Below, in pieces: positions 18,001 through 22,487 of a stretch of DNA of 64,000 nucleotides (its first letter is position 1; the number at the start of each line of letters is the position of its first letter). The stretch is taken from contig NZ_CP171843.1 of NCBI RefSeq assembly GCF_048020265.1, positions 3,013,337 through 3,077,336 of the forward strand. Reading direction: 5' to 3'. Origin of the DNA: Limnohabitans_A sp048020265. Lineage in GTDB: Bacteria > Pseudomonadota > Gammaproteobacteria > Burkholderiales > Burkholderiaceae_C. Position numbers and translations under genes: made by a program. The notes beneath the pieces were generated by a model. The model did not search any database. It saw only the letters and a program-made list of their open reading frames with translations, and was not told where the DNA came from.

Positions 18001-19285
18001 TCAGCGTGCCGTTGTCAAAGACATTGACTGTTGCGCCCGGCTCGGTGGTGCCGCTGAGGGTGGGGGTGGTGTCGTTGGTGATGGTGCCGCTGGTGATGAG
18101 GCCAGTGAGCGGGCTTTGCTCGTCGGTGGCTGTGAACGCGGGGGCGTCGGGCGCGGTGGTGTCGAGCGTGAGGCTGCCGCTGCCGTCCGTGCTGTTGCCG
18201 GCGGCGTCGGTGCTGCTCAGGGTGATGTTTTTGAGGCCATCCGAGCCGAGGTTGAAGCTGCCCGATGTGGGCGTGGCGACTCCGGTGTCCAGGCTCCAGG
18301 CGCCAGCGCTGTTGGCGGTGACCTGGTAGGTGGCGCCGCCCACGGTGACGGTCACAGTGCTGCCAGCCTCAGCCGTGCCGGTGAGGACTGGCGTGGTGTC
18401 GTTGGTGGTTTGTGGGTTGACGGTGGGCGCGTCGGGCGCCGTGGAGTCGATGGTGAGAAACATCGCCGGGCTTTGACTGCTTTCGTTGCCGGCGGCATCT
18501 GTCAGCGTGTAGCTCAGGCTGTGAACGCCTTCGGACAGAGGTGCCAGCGGTGTCAGGATGCCTGTGGCCGGGTCGTACACAGAGGGCGTGAACACGCCGT
18601 CCACATACAGCTTGGGTTTGTCTGTCTGGTTGGTGCCGATGTAAAACCCCGGCGTCGTGTCATCAGTTGTGGCGGCGGCGCTCGAAGCAATCTGTATTGC
18701 GCCGGTGTTGTCGACATAGTTCTTCAAGGCCGCTGGTGTGGCGGGTGCTTGCGTATCGGGCGTGGTGTCCGAATCAGTCGCGGCCAAGGCCAACCCACCG
18801 CCAGCGACCAACCAACCACCCGACCCCGCAATCGCCGGCGTCAGCGCCGCCAGGGCCGGGCTCATGCCTGCTATTGCATCGCCCCCCAGTACAAGTTGTA
18901 CGCTCGTACCGCTTTCGCCCAGTGCTAGCACCGAAGTCTTTGCTTGCGTGTCGGCCACCCACCAGTACTCATAAAAAGCCCCGTTTTCTGCCTGACCAAT
19001 GATGCTGTTGACCCCCTCAGGCATGACCTCGTAGTAATTGAGCAGAATCAAGTCGGCATTGCGGTGCTCATCAAAGAACACATGCAAATCTTTGCCCACG
19101 CGTTTGCCTTTGACGTTCAGAGGCTTGGGCCTGCCTTGAATCTCCACTTCGCGCAGCGCGAAGCCGGCCCCTGTTTCAACCCGAATGCGGGTGGGCAGTC
19201 CGGCGTCCCCCGACCCTTGCACAATATCGACCGCTACATCTTCGGATTTGCCCGTCATGATGACGACTTTGAGTTTCTTAGCCAT
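1..19285 (-). CDS. Giant Ig-like-repeat adhesin, probably type I secreted (C-terminus beyond window)
   Basis: One uninterrupted minus-strand frame starts at the ATG at 19285 (MAKKLKVV) and is still open at base 1, giving at least 6428 residues. Spot checks at twelve places from 19285 to base 2 all lie in the same phase. Residues 1-135 are a beta-rich domain like the BapA/LapA prefix; about 136-169 is an Ala/Gly hydrophobic linker. Then come Ig-like units of ~95-125 residues with the recurring phrase TDAAGNxS and starts such as TVDTTAPxxP. A ~430-residue module occurs twice (10060-8786 and 5650-4366), an all-beta insert lies at 6590-5660, a propeller-like stretch at ~3720-2560 and an RTX-like GGDGND patch at 2500-2395. 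Large adhesins of this kind are usually exported by type I secretion and mediate biofilm attachment; the export signal would be past base 1 and no export genes are in the window. No TAAG-type LapG site is obvious. Confidence 0.9.
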   Translation of the reverse strand, partial: MAKKLKVVIMTGKSEDVAVDIVQGSGDAGLPTRIRVETGAGFALREVEIQGRPKPLNVKGKRVGKDLHVFFDEHRNADLILLNYYEVMPEGVNSIIGQAENGAFYEYWWVADTQAKTSVLALGESGTSVQLVLGGDAIAGMSPALAALTPAIAGSGGWLVAGGGLALAATDSDTTPDTQAPATPAALKNYVDNTGAIQIASSAAATTDDTTPGFYIGTNQTDKPKLYVDGVFTPSVYDPATGILTPLAPLSEGVHSLSYTLTDAAGNESSQSPAMFLTIDSTAPDAPTVNPQTTNDTTPVLTGTAEAGSTVTVTVGGATYQVTANSAGAWSLDTGVATPTSGSFNLGSDGLKNITLSSTDAAGNSTDGSGSLTLDTTAPDAPAFTATDEQSPLTGLITSGTITNDTTPTLSGTTEPGATVNVFDNGTLIGTTTAGGDGTWRFTPTTSLAEGAHSITVTSTDTAGNTSGSSEPLPFTVDTTAPGKNPDGSVGSMPAPVVAVPEGINDVNAQEVSDGVQTQVTLPTGTVAGDTLTLTVTHPDGRQTSVPYTVTAQDVITNPASVSVAVPVADLSANGQAIDGAYSISATVTDAAGNRSTASAPATFTLDTAAPSVPTFTVTDDLAPITGAILSGATTNDTTPTFSGTAEPDATVRIYDQGTLIGTTTAGSDGTWRFTPTTPLAEGTHSITTTATDTAGNTSGTSAPLPFNIDTTLPGTPGLAIEEAANAVSSAEAIDGVQTQVTLPIGTVAGDTLTLTVNGPSGTHLVTYTVTPEDLSAGTASVTVPAQNLSANGEYADGNYTVSATVTDAAGNQAPTSAAVTFTLDTTAPNAPGFTTADDALPISGTVNAGDNTNDTTPTFSGTTEPGATITIYDNGNPIGTATAGSDGTWRLTPTTPLAEGAHSITTSITDTAGNTSGFSAPLPFTIDTTPTAAPTLSMAEATGDVSATEAVDGVQTQVALPTGTLAGDTITLTVTHPDNTTSTVVYTVTRIDIAAQTATVTIPATRLNADGHYVDGTYGVTATVTDAAGNASPASDSSAFTLTTTAPDFMATDDVNPVASAIANGATTNDTKPTFRGGDLTDGDMVNIFDKGQLIGTAAVGSDGAWSFTPTTPLVDGAHDITTTVTNASGTGTPSVPLSFTVDTIPPGTNPDGTFGSIPTPLVAMAEALDGVNAVEAVNGVQTQVTLPTGTVAGDTVTLTVTRPDGSTSTVTYTVTANDVTVQSATVTIPVQDISAANGNYADGNYSVSATVTDAAGNASPASGSTPFTLDTTAPSAPSNSATDNTGTAQGTISSNGSTDDTTPSFGGTAEPGSTITIYDNGTPIGTATASSDGSWRFTPTTPLADGAHSITTTATDTAGNEGPSSTPVNFTVDTNVPGAPTLTMAEAANGVSAAEASDGVQAQVTLPTGTVVGDTVTLTVTGPSGTHTLAYTVTANDVAANPATATVTIPAADLSANGQYADGSYTVSATVTDAAGNQSPGSVPTSFSLDTAAPSAPSNSATDNAGGNQGAMASNGTTDDTTPTFSGTAEPGSTITIYNNGAPIGTATAGSDGSWRFTPTTPLADGAHSITTTATDTAGNEGPSSEALIFTVDTQATAAPSLAMAEAASGINAQEASDGVQTQITLPTGTVAGDTVTLTVTRPDGSTSTVNYTVTPNDVTAQSATVTIPVQDISAANGNYADGNYSVSATVTDAAGNASPASGSTPFTLDTAAPSAPSNSATDNAGANQGAISYDGSTDDTTPSFGGTAEPGSTITIYDNGTPIGTATAGSDGSWRFTPTTPLADGAHSITTTATDTAGNEGPSSTPVNFTVDTTAPDAPTVNPQTTNDTTPVITGTAEAGSTVTVTVGGATYQVTANSAGAWSLDTGVATPTSGSFNLGSDGLKNITLSSTDAAGNSTDGSGSLTLDTTAPDAPAFTATDEQSSVTGLITSGTSTNDTTPTLSGTTEPGATVNVFDNGTLIGTTTAGGDGTWRFTPAIPLTEGAHSITTQGTDTLGNTSGQSAPLNFTIDTTAPVVPTVNPQTTNDTTPVLTGTAEAGSTVTVTVGGATYQVTANSAGAWSLDTGVATPTSGSFNLGSDGLKNITLSSTDAAGNSTDGSGNLTLDTTAPDTPATPTRYADDVAAVVNPNSTAPTTNDTTPGMNIGTGLTDTPSLYVDGQKVEAIYDPVTGTLTPVTPLTDGLHDLTYTLTDVAGNESEPSGTLKLNVDTTAPGYNPDGTPGTTPTPVVAMAEAASGINAQEASDGVQTQITLPTGTVAGDTITLTVIHPDNTTSTVNYTVTPNDVTAGTATVTIPVQDISGANGSYADGNYSASATVTDAAGNSSPTSTATGFVLDTTAPATPAAPTSYNDNAAPVLNATSTAPNTNDTTPSLNVGTGLTDTPALYVDGQKVDATYDPATGTLTPTTPLANGPHTLSYTLTDAAGNESDPSPALNLTVDTSVPTTPAVPSGYADNIGSVQSTTSSATVTDDDTPGLNIGTVPAGTAPSLYVDGQKVDATYVNGVLTPTMPLADGPHELSYTLTNAAGTESAQSPSLSLRVDTLAPDTPAAPTTYVDNIGSLQNPASTALTTDDTAPGLNIGTVPEGTTPSLYVDGVKVDASYVNGVLTPTTPLGDGTHALAYTLTDAAGNESGQSAALTLVVDTLAPATPAAAISYADNTGDLQSAVSSASVTDDTTPGLNIGTHPTDTPKLYVDGVLTPANYNPATGTLTPTAPLADGPHTLSYTLTDAAGNESDPSPALHLTVDAMAPDAPVIDGVQDDVALVFGNVAPGGSTNDTTPTFTGKAEAGSTVTLYNGTTVLGTVVANANGDWSFTPTTPLTEGTYNVTATATDAAGNTSDSSSPYSVTVDTTPPGIPTITSVTDNVDPVQGTVADNGSTNDTTPTFRGTAEAGSTVTLYNDGTVLGTTTADANGDWTFIAPTLADGAYSITAQATDAAGNTDSASSAWNFTVDATVPTQTVQFTSMTKDSGSGTANADWTTDNASGGRLVSGTLSTVLGTGEQLAVYSNGNFIGYATVATGSTAWVITDPSDYTAGWTYTAKVVDAAGNAGSEQTQTVTLGSAVAGSAGATTTADTLSYTGGVRNALDGNDGITATITNLQSILAGGGLIVGGTGIDTLVLAANTTLDLEVLTHNQTVKAIQEVEVFTLQGDSTVTMSANDVLSLGGANATTMSGYSFSSTVQTADGSVAATGSTQSTGKVQFVVNGTNTDTLNLNALLNDGVTGLGGVVGNTGLTGQWDYKGQVTVMGVDAIEHTYKVYDHSTTGAQVLVDLPVIVNIITPVTITTISADTGVGTSDFVTHDATLIYSGKLPTGFNATTEKLKIEVVDSSNAVVYSGYATANGANWAWDDTSQTLADGRYTLKATVVQAATDAVVSSYGANGSTTHVLTIDTGVPNDGVAPTVEITTDVNNDGTIDATEGAGANVGVQVSWTGTVNVGDQVVITDGTATRTITLNDTDVTNGYVTTSFAKPADGSTLAVTAHIVDTAGNTSAQGSGSATVDTTAPDIPLIVSANDDVAPVTDALAHNGSTNDTTPTFRGIAEAGSTVTLYDGTTVVGTGTADDSGNWTITTSALTAGSHTITATATDAAGNTGDASSSFNFTVDTTVPNAPTITNATDNVSPAAGIVANGGNTNDPTPTFSGTAEAGSTVTLYNGSTVIGTGTADANGQWAITTSVLGEGTYDFTATATDAAGNVGDASGPYTVTVDTTAPATPSAPSTYVDNAGTLTNPTSLAAITDDSTPGLNIGTGLTNTPKLYVNGVLTPATYDPATGTLTPTSPLPNGTHALTYTLSDAAGNESGQSASLNFTVDTLAPGIPTITSANDNQAPVIGNVAKGGSTNDTTPTFSGTAEAGSTVTLYDGTTVVGTGTADASGRWSIATSTLADGTHSIQATATDAASNTSTTSSPYTVKVDTVAPATPSAPTTYNDDFGSSQDFFSSEAITDDNTPGLNIGNGLTGAPKLYVNGVLTPATYDSATGTLTPISPLPEGTYTLTFTLTDAAGNESGQSDPLSLTVGTPPPATPVITSANDNTAPEIGTVANNGSTNDTTPTFTGTAVAGSTVTLYNGSAVLGTTTADGSGNWTITTDTLANGTYNFTSKATVDGSTSPASGAYTLHVDTQAPAQVVQFTSMTKDTSTSVATADWNTADASAGRLVSGTLSAPLGAGEQLAVYTNNGATFIGYAHVAAGATAWAITDTNGYTAGWTYTAKVVDAAGNTGPVQTQVVNTDLRADPPLITTVKDSAGTNISSGGSTANTVTTVAGTSEANATVYVYDSTSTNLVATTTANASGQWTATIAAPTAGAHSFTAVQLDTTGNQSVYAALWTVTSSAGTSQLSNGDFSTASQSGFTSPNMTWSSSINYGATTNNAAIGALALTAGTTSTSTSGTATNISWNKKSMAALGNPDGTMTGNQLLVNIASSTKAVFWQSTAQVEAGKSYTFKLDYAINQGDGNIGGGSLGTDVDGTSLTIYNVKNKESGHYTVVYTATSTKTITLSLWGTNAIANSGSFGDLVVDNVSFMPNTPAGNNTIVAGSAPNGVSNADDPGLTYTSGALDAKVGNDTITVSSNGLQSSLAAGGRINGGAGADTLNLAANTTLDLEALTSNQTVKPIQEVEIFTLQGGSTLTLSANDVLSLGGANATTMSGYTFASTAQTAVGSVQATGSTSSTGKVQFVVNGSSTDKLNLDALLNDAVTGQGGVIGNTALSGQWDYKGQVSLAGHTYKVYDHSTTGAQVLVDLAVTVNTSTPVTIHAISADNGASAADFVTNDPTLSYSGKLPSGFNATTEKLKVQILDGSNAVVYSGYGAVNGGNWTWDDTAHTLAAGGYTIKATVVSASTDALISSYGVNGTTTQALVVDTNVPNAGATPTVEITTDANNNAIINASEGTASTVSVKASWTGTVSAGDQVVLTDGTNIQTLVLNATDISNRYVTTTFAKPVDGNTLSVNGVIKDTAGNTTTAGSDSAYLDFTAPNVPGIGTYNDNAGTSTGNLASGSTTDDATPTFTGTAEAGSTVTLYNGSTVLGSTTANASGAWSFTPSADLAPGSYNITAKATDAAGNTSAAGDAFAVTINLNNAPESSADTVLNTLQALQAPSLSITDNVNATSAANSSEVTFTFTFSEAVSGFTADSVSINDGTKGAFTQDTTNPKVYTLVVTAPSSNGGAIGVSVASGSYASVSTGLAGQGATATQYYGADPAPAGAEAFVASSGSYLKYASYYPVGDKTYLIGRIGNAFSWSSLDANGSVSTVDTKTGAVLSTSVGNSLTTGWGYGYVGVSPNTDSQGNFYVTGNYSTSTLDNGNLTLSKVGADGVIQSTIEVTTAVLGDKVPNVYATASWLNADSTVSVAYVRGNYLYLTQVNPATGVTLATEPEALITAPQTVSGRTLQPVQLPDGSILLTAEATGNNVTYLRFVNNTLVSSFDVNLPSSDTWLNTIVLSDGHVATLGFSAITQSLTLKIVDPLSVNADKVVSSFTYTPSQFLPAGHTLANYSDYFDLVQLKDGSLVIAGTSDYLTKNYLMLLNTDGSIKVAPFTVDAQASRWAPSSGGDAETISLLALDDGSFQMLYQDRFDTSSDRIKTITFGPSGTIVQAGASAGGTDTFTGGDGNDTFSANGGADRILAGAGNDKVIINNDNVTQLGNTNTMLLDGGTGINTLKLADSGAALDLTNATVAAKVQGFSSIDLTGTGDNTLKLDATTVARMGQGLATSDGRFMVVNGNTGDALQLAGRWTQGSATASGADLVASLGAGHGFVAGMQYVAYTQGSQVVYVAEPVSTTTDVMATNPQGITTTAATVAELFEGAFSDADTGQAFKGVVVVGNSAGYEWLDGSTWTALPAASDAAAIFLAANTQLRYNGALAGASATTPGALTVRLVDNSGANASASLANGDVVNVSNSGTGNGGNTAYSGTTTELEWDTTPPAAPAITSYADNVGASQPTAAANGSTTDDATPTFTGTAEAGSTVTLYNGSTVLGSTTANASGIWRFTPSVDLAPGSYNITAKATDAAGNTSAAGDAFAVTVTVTVVDNTAPTAAVVMMDTALKVGEESLVTITFNEAVTGLTASDFTVDNGTLSEPVSNDGGVTWTATYTPTTGVEDTTNVITLKDNGVTDLAANPNASADSANFEVDTLATGAPSLSATEALEGGINATKAANGVDTTVTLPTGAVSGDVITLTVTDPSGDERTVLYTVLPTDVSQGNALVTIPTNGIDEDGSYNVVATVTDAAGNTSVNSSTATFKLDRSLKTPTLSLNSDSGWLAIDSITADGKVNVNGLANGGTWEYTTNKGQSWTAGTDSSFVLPQGEYAAGSVQVRQTVAGVTSDRAQLAYNTEQQVSVDSTNFQTDSKVVQLDNGNTLVIYYQGSSADKGSTVGRIYDADGLPLGGTFVVTPNGILADLTAVPGGAFVVSEFTPASGQTGVSGVFIHNNGAV
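4366..5650 (-). repeat. Large duplicated adhesin module, C-terminal copy
   Basis: This is the second copy of the module at 8786-10060. It includes the motif LTLSANDVLSLGGANA, which resembles the beta-rich blocks found next to RTX repeats in large secreted adhesins. In this copy an extra all-beta domain (6590-5660) precedes the module. Confidence 0.85.
8786..10060 (-). repeat. Large duplicated adhesin module, N-terminal copy
   Basis: About 425 residues here correspond to those encoded at 4366-5650 in the same order. Shared landmarks are SANDVLSLGGANATTMSGY, YKVYDHSTTGAQVLVDL, YSGKLP and GFNATTEKLK, and the EITTD(V/A)NN motif. The DNA copies are clearly diverged, so this duplication is older than the Ig-repeat duplications. 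Confidence 0.85.
13361..13839 (-). repeat. Near-identical internal repeat, copy 1 (partner 17966-18444)
   Basis: This 479-bp block inside the adhesin gene matches 17966-18444 at a constant offset of 4605 bp, with no indel and about a dozen base differences by eye. Its second half (from 13555) also matches 12961-13225 at an offset of 594 bp, so that part is present three times. All offsets are multiples of three, so the reading frame is kept. The silent-site identity points to recent duplication or gene conversion. Confidence 0.85.
13841..14440 (-). repeat. 660-bp super-repeat block, near-identical to 15161-15760
   Basis: The 600 bp here match 15161-15760 at an offset of 1320 bp, with differences mainly around 14075-14110. 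An intermediate, more diverged copy lies at an offset of 660 bp (from 14521). Between about 13.8 and 17.9 kb the gene is therefore built from a ~660-bp, 220-residue unit made of two alternating Ig-like domain types. Confidence 0.8.
15161..15760 (-). repeat. 660-bp super-repeat block, partner of 13841-14440
   Basis: This is the second near-identical copy of the two-domain unit described at 13841. The offset of 1320 bp is two unit lengths. Confidence 0.8.
17966..18444 (-). repeat. Near-identical internal repeat, copy 2 (partner 13361-13839)
   Basis: This is the partner of 13361-13839. It covers one and a half Ig-like units close to the N-terminus of the adhesin. Most differences are clustered in the last 80 bases, which suggests a conversion tract that ends there. 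Confidence 0.85.
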
Positions 19286-19549
19286 GCCCGCCCCTGAGTT
19301 AGTGAGAACTTTTAATTTATCTAAAAAATTAAATTAAAACATAATCGCGGACTTTTTTTTGGGGGTCAAAGCTGCTCAAAACAACGTGGTGCACATGGAT
19401 GGCGGCCCCGGCGGCTGTCTTTGCTTCAATTAGCGGCCACTCCCCGGCGCGGTCAGACCAGCCCATGTCGGCAAGGTGACGCGAGGGGGCGCCTGCCCCG
19501 GTAAGATCAACTGCGCCCCGATGGGCGCCCTTTTACGACGGAGTCCCCC
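19286..19549. other. Divergent intergenic region between adhesin and argE
   Basis: These 264 bp hold the adhesin promoter at 19341-19369. Near argE there is a short GC hairpin (GCGCCC-CGAT-GGGCGC) followed by CCTTTT, about 20 nt before the argE start. The hairpin could be a weak terminator or a structured leader. No open frame looks like a gene. Confidence 0.5.
19341..19369 (-). promoter_or_regulatory. Candidate sigma70 promoter of the giant adhesin gene
   Basis: On the minus strand a -35 TTGACC (19369-19364) and a -10 GATTAT (19346-19341) are 17 bp apart. The region between them and the start codon at 19285 is very AT-rich, unlike the surrounding DNA. The predicted transcript would start near 19334 and have a leader of about 48 nt. 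A short AGGGG lies before the ATG as ribosome site. This is by eye only. Confidence 0.5.
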
Positions 19550-20770
19550 ATGAACGCCCCGCTTGCTCACGCCGCCCTGTCCTCGGTCCAGGCCACCGAC
19601 TTGGCCGCCCTGCCCCTGATTGAAAAATGGATCGCTTTTGCCACTGTCTCGCGCGACAGCAACCTGGCCTTGCTGGATTGGACCGAGGCTTACCTGAAAG
19701 ATCTGGGCATTGCCTGCAGTCGCACCTATGACGACAGCGGCCAAAAAGCCAACCTCTGGGCCACCCTGCCCGCGCACGACGGCGAAACCAAAATCGGCGG
19801 GCTGGTGCTGTCGGGCCACACCGACGTGGTGCCAGTCGACGGCCAGCCCTGGGACACCGACCCGTTCAAGGTCGTGATTCAAGGCGACAAGATGTACGGC
19901 CGCGGCGTGACCGACATGAAGAGTTTTGGCGCGATCTGTCTGATGATGGTGCCCGAGTTGTTGAAAAGAAAACTCAAGCGCCCGATCCATTTGGCTTTCA
20001 GCTATGACGAAGAAGTGGGCTGCATCGGCGTGCGCCGCATGATCGCCGACATGCAGGCCCAGGGCTTCAAGCCTGCAGGCTGCATCGTGGGCGAGCCCAC
20101 CGGTATGCAGGTGGTGATCGCGCACAAAGGCAAACACTCCTACAAAACCACGGTGCACGGTTTTGAGGCGCATTCTTCCCTCACGCCGCTGGGCGTGAAC
20201 GCGGTCGAGATCGCTTGCGAGTTTGTTGCTCACCTGAAAAGCATGCACCGCGAACTGGCGCAAAACGGCCCGTTCGACCCAATCTACGACGTGCCCCACA
20301 CCACCGTCCACACCGGCGTGATCGCTGGTGGCACGGCGCTCAACATCATCCCGCGCCAATGCGAAGTGATTTGGGAGATTCGCCACCACCACATGAACAC
20401 GCCCGAAGAGCTGTTTGCGCGGGCCAAAGCCTTTGGCGAGAGCCTGGTGCCCGCCATGCAGGCCGTCGCACCCGACACGGGCATCACGCACGAACTCAAA
20501 TCGGTGTTGCCCGGCTTTGCCACGGCGGCCGACAGCGAGATCGCGCAGCTGTGCTTTGACTGCGCCGAGGTCGATCCGGCCAGCGGCGCGGGCAAGGTGT
20601 CGTTTGGCACGGAAGCTGCATTGTTTCACCAGGCGGGTGTGCCCACCATCGTCTGCGGCCCCGGCCACATTGCGCAGGCGCACCAGCCCAACGAATGGGT
20701 CACGCTGGAACAACTGGCTTGGTGCGAGCGCTTCATGCGCCGCCTGGCCGACCGGGTGTGCGTGGCCTGA
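19550..20770 (+). CDS. argE: Acetylornithine deacetylase
   Basis: This 406-residue M20-family metallopeptidase should remove the acetyl group from N-acetylornithine to give ornithine in arginine synthesis, in the cytoplasm. The metal-site motifs are present: SGHTD with His90 and Asp92, DMKSFGA with Asp122, the catalytic pair EEVGC at Glu154-Glu155, and GEPTGM after it. Full-length agreement with ArgE is better than with the close relative DapE, which usually has different flanks. The ATG at 19550 has a GGAG ribosome site. It may be read together with the TctC gene 38 bp downstream, but the functions are unrelated. Confidence 0.88.
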   Translation: MNAPLAHAALSSVQATDLAALPLIEKWIAFATVSRDSNLALLDWTEAYLKDLGIACSRTYDDSGQKANLWATLPAHDGETKIGGLVLSGHTDVVPVDGQPWDTDPFKVVIQGDKMYGRGVTDMKSFGAICLMMVPELLKRKLKRPIHLAFSYDEEVGCIGVRRMIADMQAQGFKPAGCIVGEPTGMQVVIAHKGKHSYKTTVHGFEAHSSLTPLGVNAVEIACEFVAHLKSMHRELAQNGPFDPIYDVPHTTVHTGVIAGGTALNIIPRQCEVIWEIRHHHMNTPEELFARAKAFGESLVPAMQAVAPDTGITHELKSVLPGFATAADSEIAQLCFDCAEVDPASGAGKVSFGTEAALFHQAGVPTIVCGPGHIAQAHQPNEWVTLEQLAWCERFMRRLADRVCVA

Positions 20771-20808
20771 TTTTTTGAATGAACGGAAAACTTTTCAAGG
20801 AAACACAC

Positions 20809-21777
20809 ATGATTCAACGGCGTGAACTTTTGGCGTCCAGCTTGGGCACGGCTTTGCTGTCGGCGGTGGGCATGGCCCAGGCCCAATCCACCAAACCGGT
20901 GCGCATCGTGGTGCCTTTTGCACCTGGGGGCGTGCAGGACATCCTGGCCCGCTCGTTCTCGGTCGAAATGGGGGCGGCTTTGGGCCAAACGGTGATTGTG
21001 GAAAACCGCGCGGGTGCGGGCGGCACGATTGGCAACGCTTATGTCGCCCGCGCCGAAGCCGATGGGTCGGTCATGGTCATGGCCGCGGCCAGCCACAACA
21101 TTGCAGGCTCGCTCTACACCAAGCTGACCTACGACCCGCAAAAAGACTTTGCGCCCCTGGGCCACATCGGCAGCGCCAGCTATGTGCTCATGGTGCACCC
21201 CGATGTGCCCGCCAAAACAGCGGCCGAATACATCCGCCACGCCAAAGCCAACCCCGGCAAGATGAACTACGCCACAGCCGGCGTGGGCAGTGCCACGCAT
21301 TTGTCCATGGCCTACTTCAACGGGCTGGCGGGCATCGATGTGGTGCATGTGCCGCTCAAGGCCACGGGCGAGGCCATCAACGAAGTCATCTCCGGCCGTG
21401 CCCAAGCGGTCATCGCTGCCAGCATCGGCGCTTTGGCCTTTGCCAAGGACAGCCGCATCCGTCTGTTGGGCGTGACTTCGCCCAAGCGCAGCAAATACCT
21501 GCCTGATTTGCCCACGATTGCTGAAAGTGGTTTACCGGGTTATCAGTTCGATTCGTGGTTTGGTTTGCTCGGCCCCGCAGGCGTGCCCGCAGAGCAGGCC
21601 AACCGCATCCACGCGGCCATCAGCAAGTTGCTCAAGGACCCGGTGATCCTGGAGCGCTTGGACAAGCAAGGCATCGAACCGCGCGACATGAGCAATGCCG
21701 ACTTTGGCAAGCTGCTGGCTGCCGACTATGTGCGCATGGCGCAGGTGGTCAAGGCTTCGGGCGCGAAGATCGACTGA
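20809..21777 (+). CDS. TctC/Bug-family periplasmic substrate-binding protein
   Basis: This 322-residue protein starts with a clear export signal (MIQRRELLASSLGTAL, cleavage after MAQAQ). It then shows the typical family start VRIVVPFAPGG and the later VENRAGAGG motif. Family members bind small carboxylates or related organic acids in the periplasm, usually for a tripartite tricarboxylate transporter. No TctA/TctB membrane genes are nearby, so this is an orphan binding protein as is common in Burkholderiales; the ligand is unknown. The start at 20809 was preferred over an upstream ATG at 20779 because AAGGA lies 8 nt before it and the signal peptide begins there. Confidence 0.85.
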   Translation: MIQRRELLASSLGTALLSAVGMAQAQSTKPVRIVVPFAPGGVQDILARSFSVEMGAALGQTVIVENRAGAGGTIGNAYVARAEADGSVMVMAAASHNIAGSLYTKLTYDPQKDFAPLGHIGSASYVLMVHPDVPAKTAAEYIRHAKANPGKMNYATAGVGSATHLSMAYFNGLAGIDVVHVPLKATGEAINEVISGRAQAVIAASIGALAFAKDSRIRLLGVTSPKRSKYLPDLPTIAESGLPGYQFDSWFGLLGPAGVPAEQANRIHAAISKLLKDPVILERLDKQGIEPRDMSNADFGKLLAADYVRMAQVVKASGAKID

Positions 21778-21800
21778 CCTTCAGTCCCGAAATGCGTGGG

Positions 21801-22244
21801 TCAATCAAAACCCCGCACCATCAGCACCGGCACAGGTGACATGCGCATGACCTGCTCGGCACCGCTGCCGAGCAGCATCCGCCCAATGCCCCGCCGGCCA
21901 TGGGTGCCGAGCACCACCAGATCGGCGCCCCATTCGCCTGCGGCGTCGGCCACCGATTCGCCAAGGCGCTGCCCCACACGGTCGATCAGCCGTGTGTCGG
22001 CCTTCACTTTGGCGGTGCTGGCCAGCGCCATGCCGCTCTCCAATACCTTATGGCCGTTTTCCCGCGCCAGTTGTGCCATCTCACCCGAGTATTCGTGGTT
22101 GCTCAGCAACGACAACTCGTCGATGCAGTACACCAGACGCAACTCTGCCTGGTCGGCTTGTGCCAGTTTGAGCGCGTAATCCAGCGCTTTGCTGGCGGTC
22201 TGGCTGCCATCGACGGGCACCAGAATTTTTTTGAACAAAGACAT
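21801..22244 (-). CDS. Universal stress protein, UspA family
   Basis: This 147-residue protein has the UspA fold signature: the start MSLFKKILVPVDGS, and near the C-terminus the ATP-binding motif VVLGTHGRRGIGRMLLGS followed by VPVLMV. The Gly-2x-Gly-9x-Gly-Ser pattern indicates the ATP-binding type. The start at 22244 fits the family; an upstream in-frame ATG at 22304 adds an unsupported tail, and GGAG lies just before the chosen ATG. It ends 24 bp from the convergent TctC gene. Confidence 0.85.
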   Translation of the reverse strand: MSLFKKILVPVDGSQTASKALDYALKLAQADQAELRLVYCIDELSLLSNHEYSGEMAQLARENGHKVLESGMALASTAKVKADTRLIDRVGQRLGESVADAAGEWGADLVVLGTHGRRGIGRMLLGSGAEQVMRMSPVPVLMVRGFD

Positions 22245-22430
22245 CGTGGTCTCCACAGTGGGCCGCGACCCCTGCCCCATGAGCGGGCGTATGTCAGGTC
22301 GCATGGGCTGGCGGGCTATTGAAAGAAATGAGCTTCGATGTTAGAAAAGCCAGGTCCCTGCGGCCATGCATCGGACGGTCAATTCGCCTCTGCCTCAGGT
22401 GCTATACCGATGGATGGGTGTGGATGTTGC

Positions 22431-22464
22431 AATAAAAAAGCCACCCCGGGATGCCCGGGGTGGC
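22431..22464 (-). terminator. Intrinsic terminator of the cytochrome b561/YceI operon
   Basis: An 11-bp perfect inverted repeat (GCCACCCCGGG and CCCGGGGTGGC) with a 3-nt loop lies at 22440-22464. On the minus strand it is followed by a T-tract (22439-22431). It sits 23 bp after the stop of the first YceI gene. Confidence 0.85.
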
Positions 22465-22487
22465 TTGGACTGGCAGAGCCAAAAAGC

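Noticed and set aside
11000..18500. Regular ~300-660 bp periodicity considered as a CRISPR-like or satellite array
   Set aside because: The period and in-frame offsets are those of protein domain repeats; there are no short identical repeats with unique spacers.
18750..18900. A LapG protease site in the adhesin N-terminus
   Set aside because: The linker has ALAALTPAIAG and LALAAT but no clear (T/A/P)AAG motif, so a LapA-type retention mechanism cannot be claimed.
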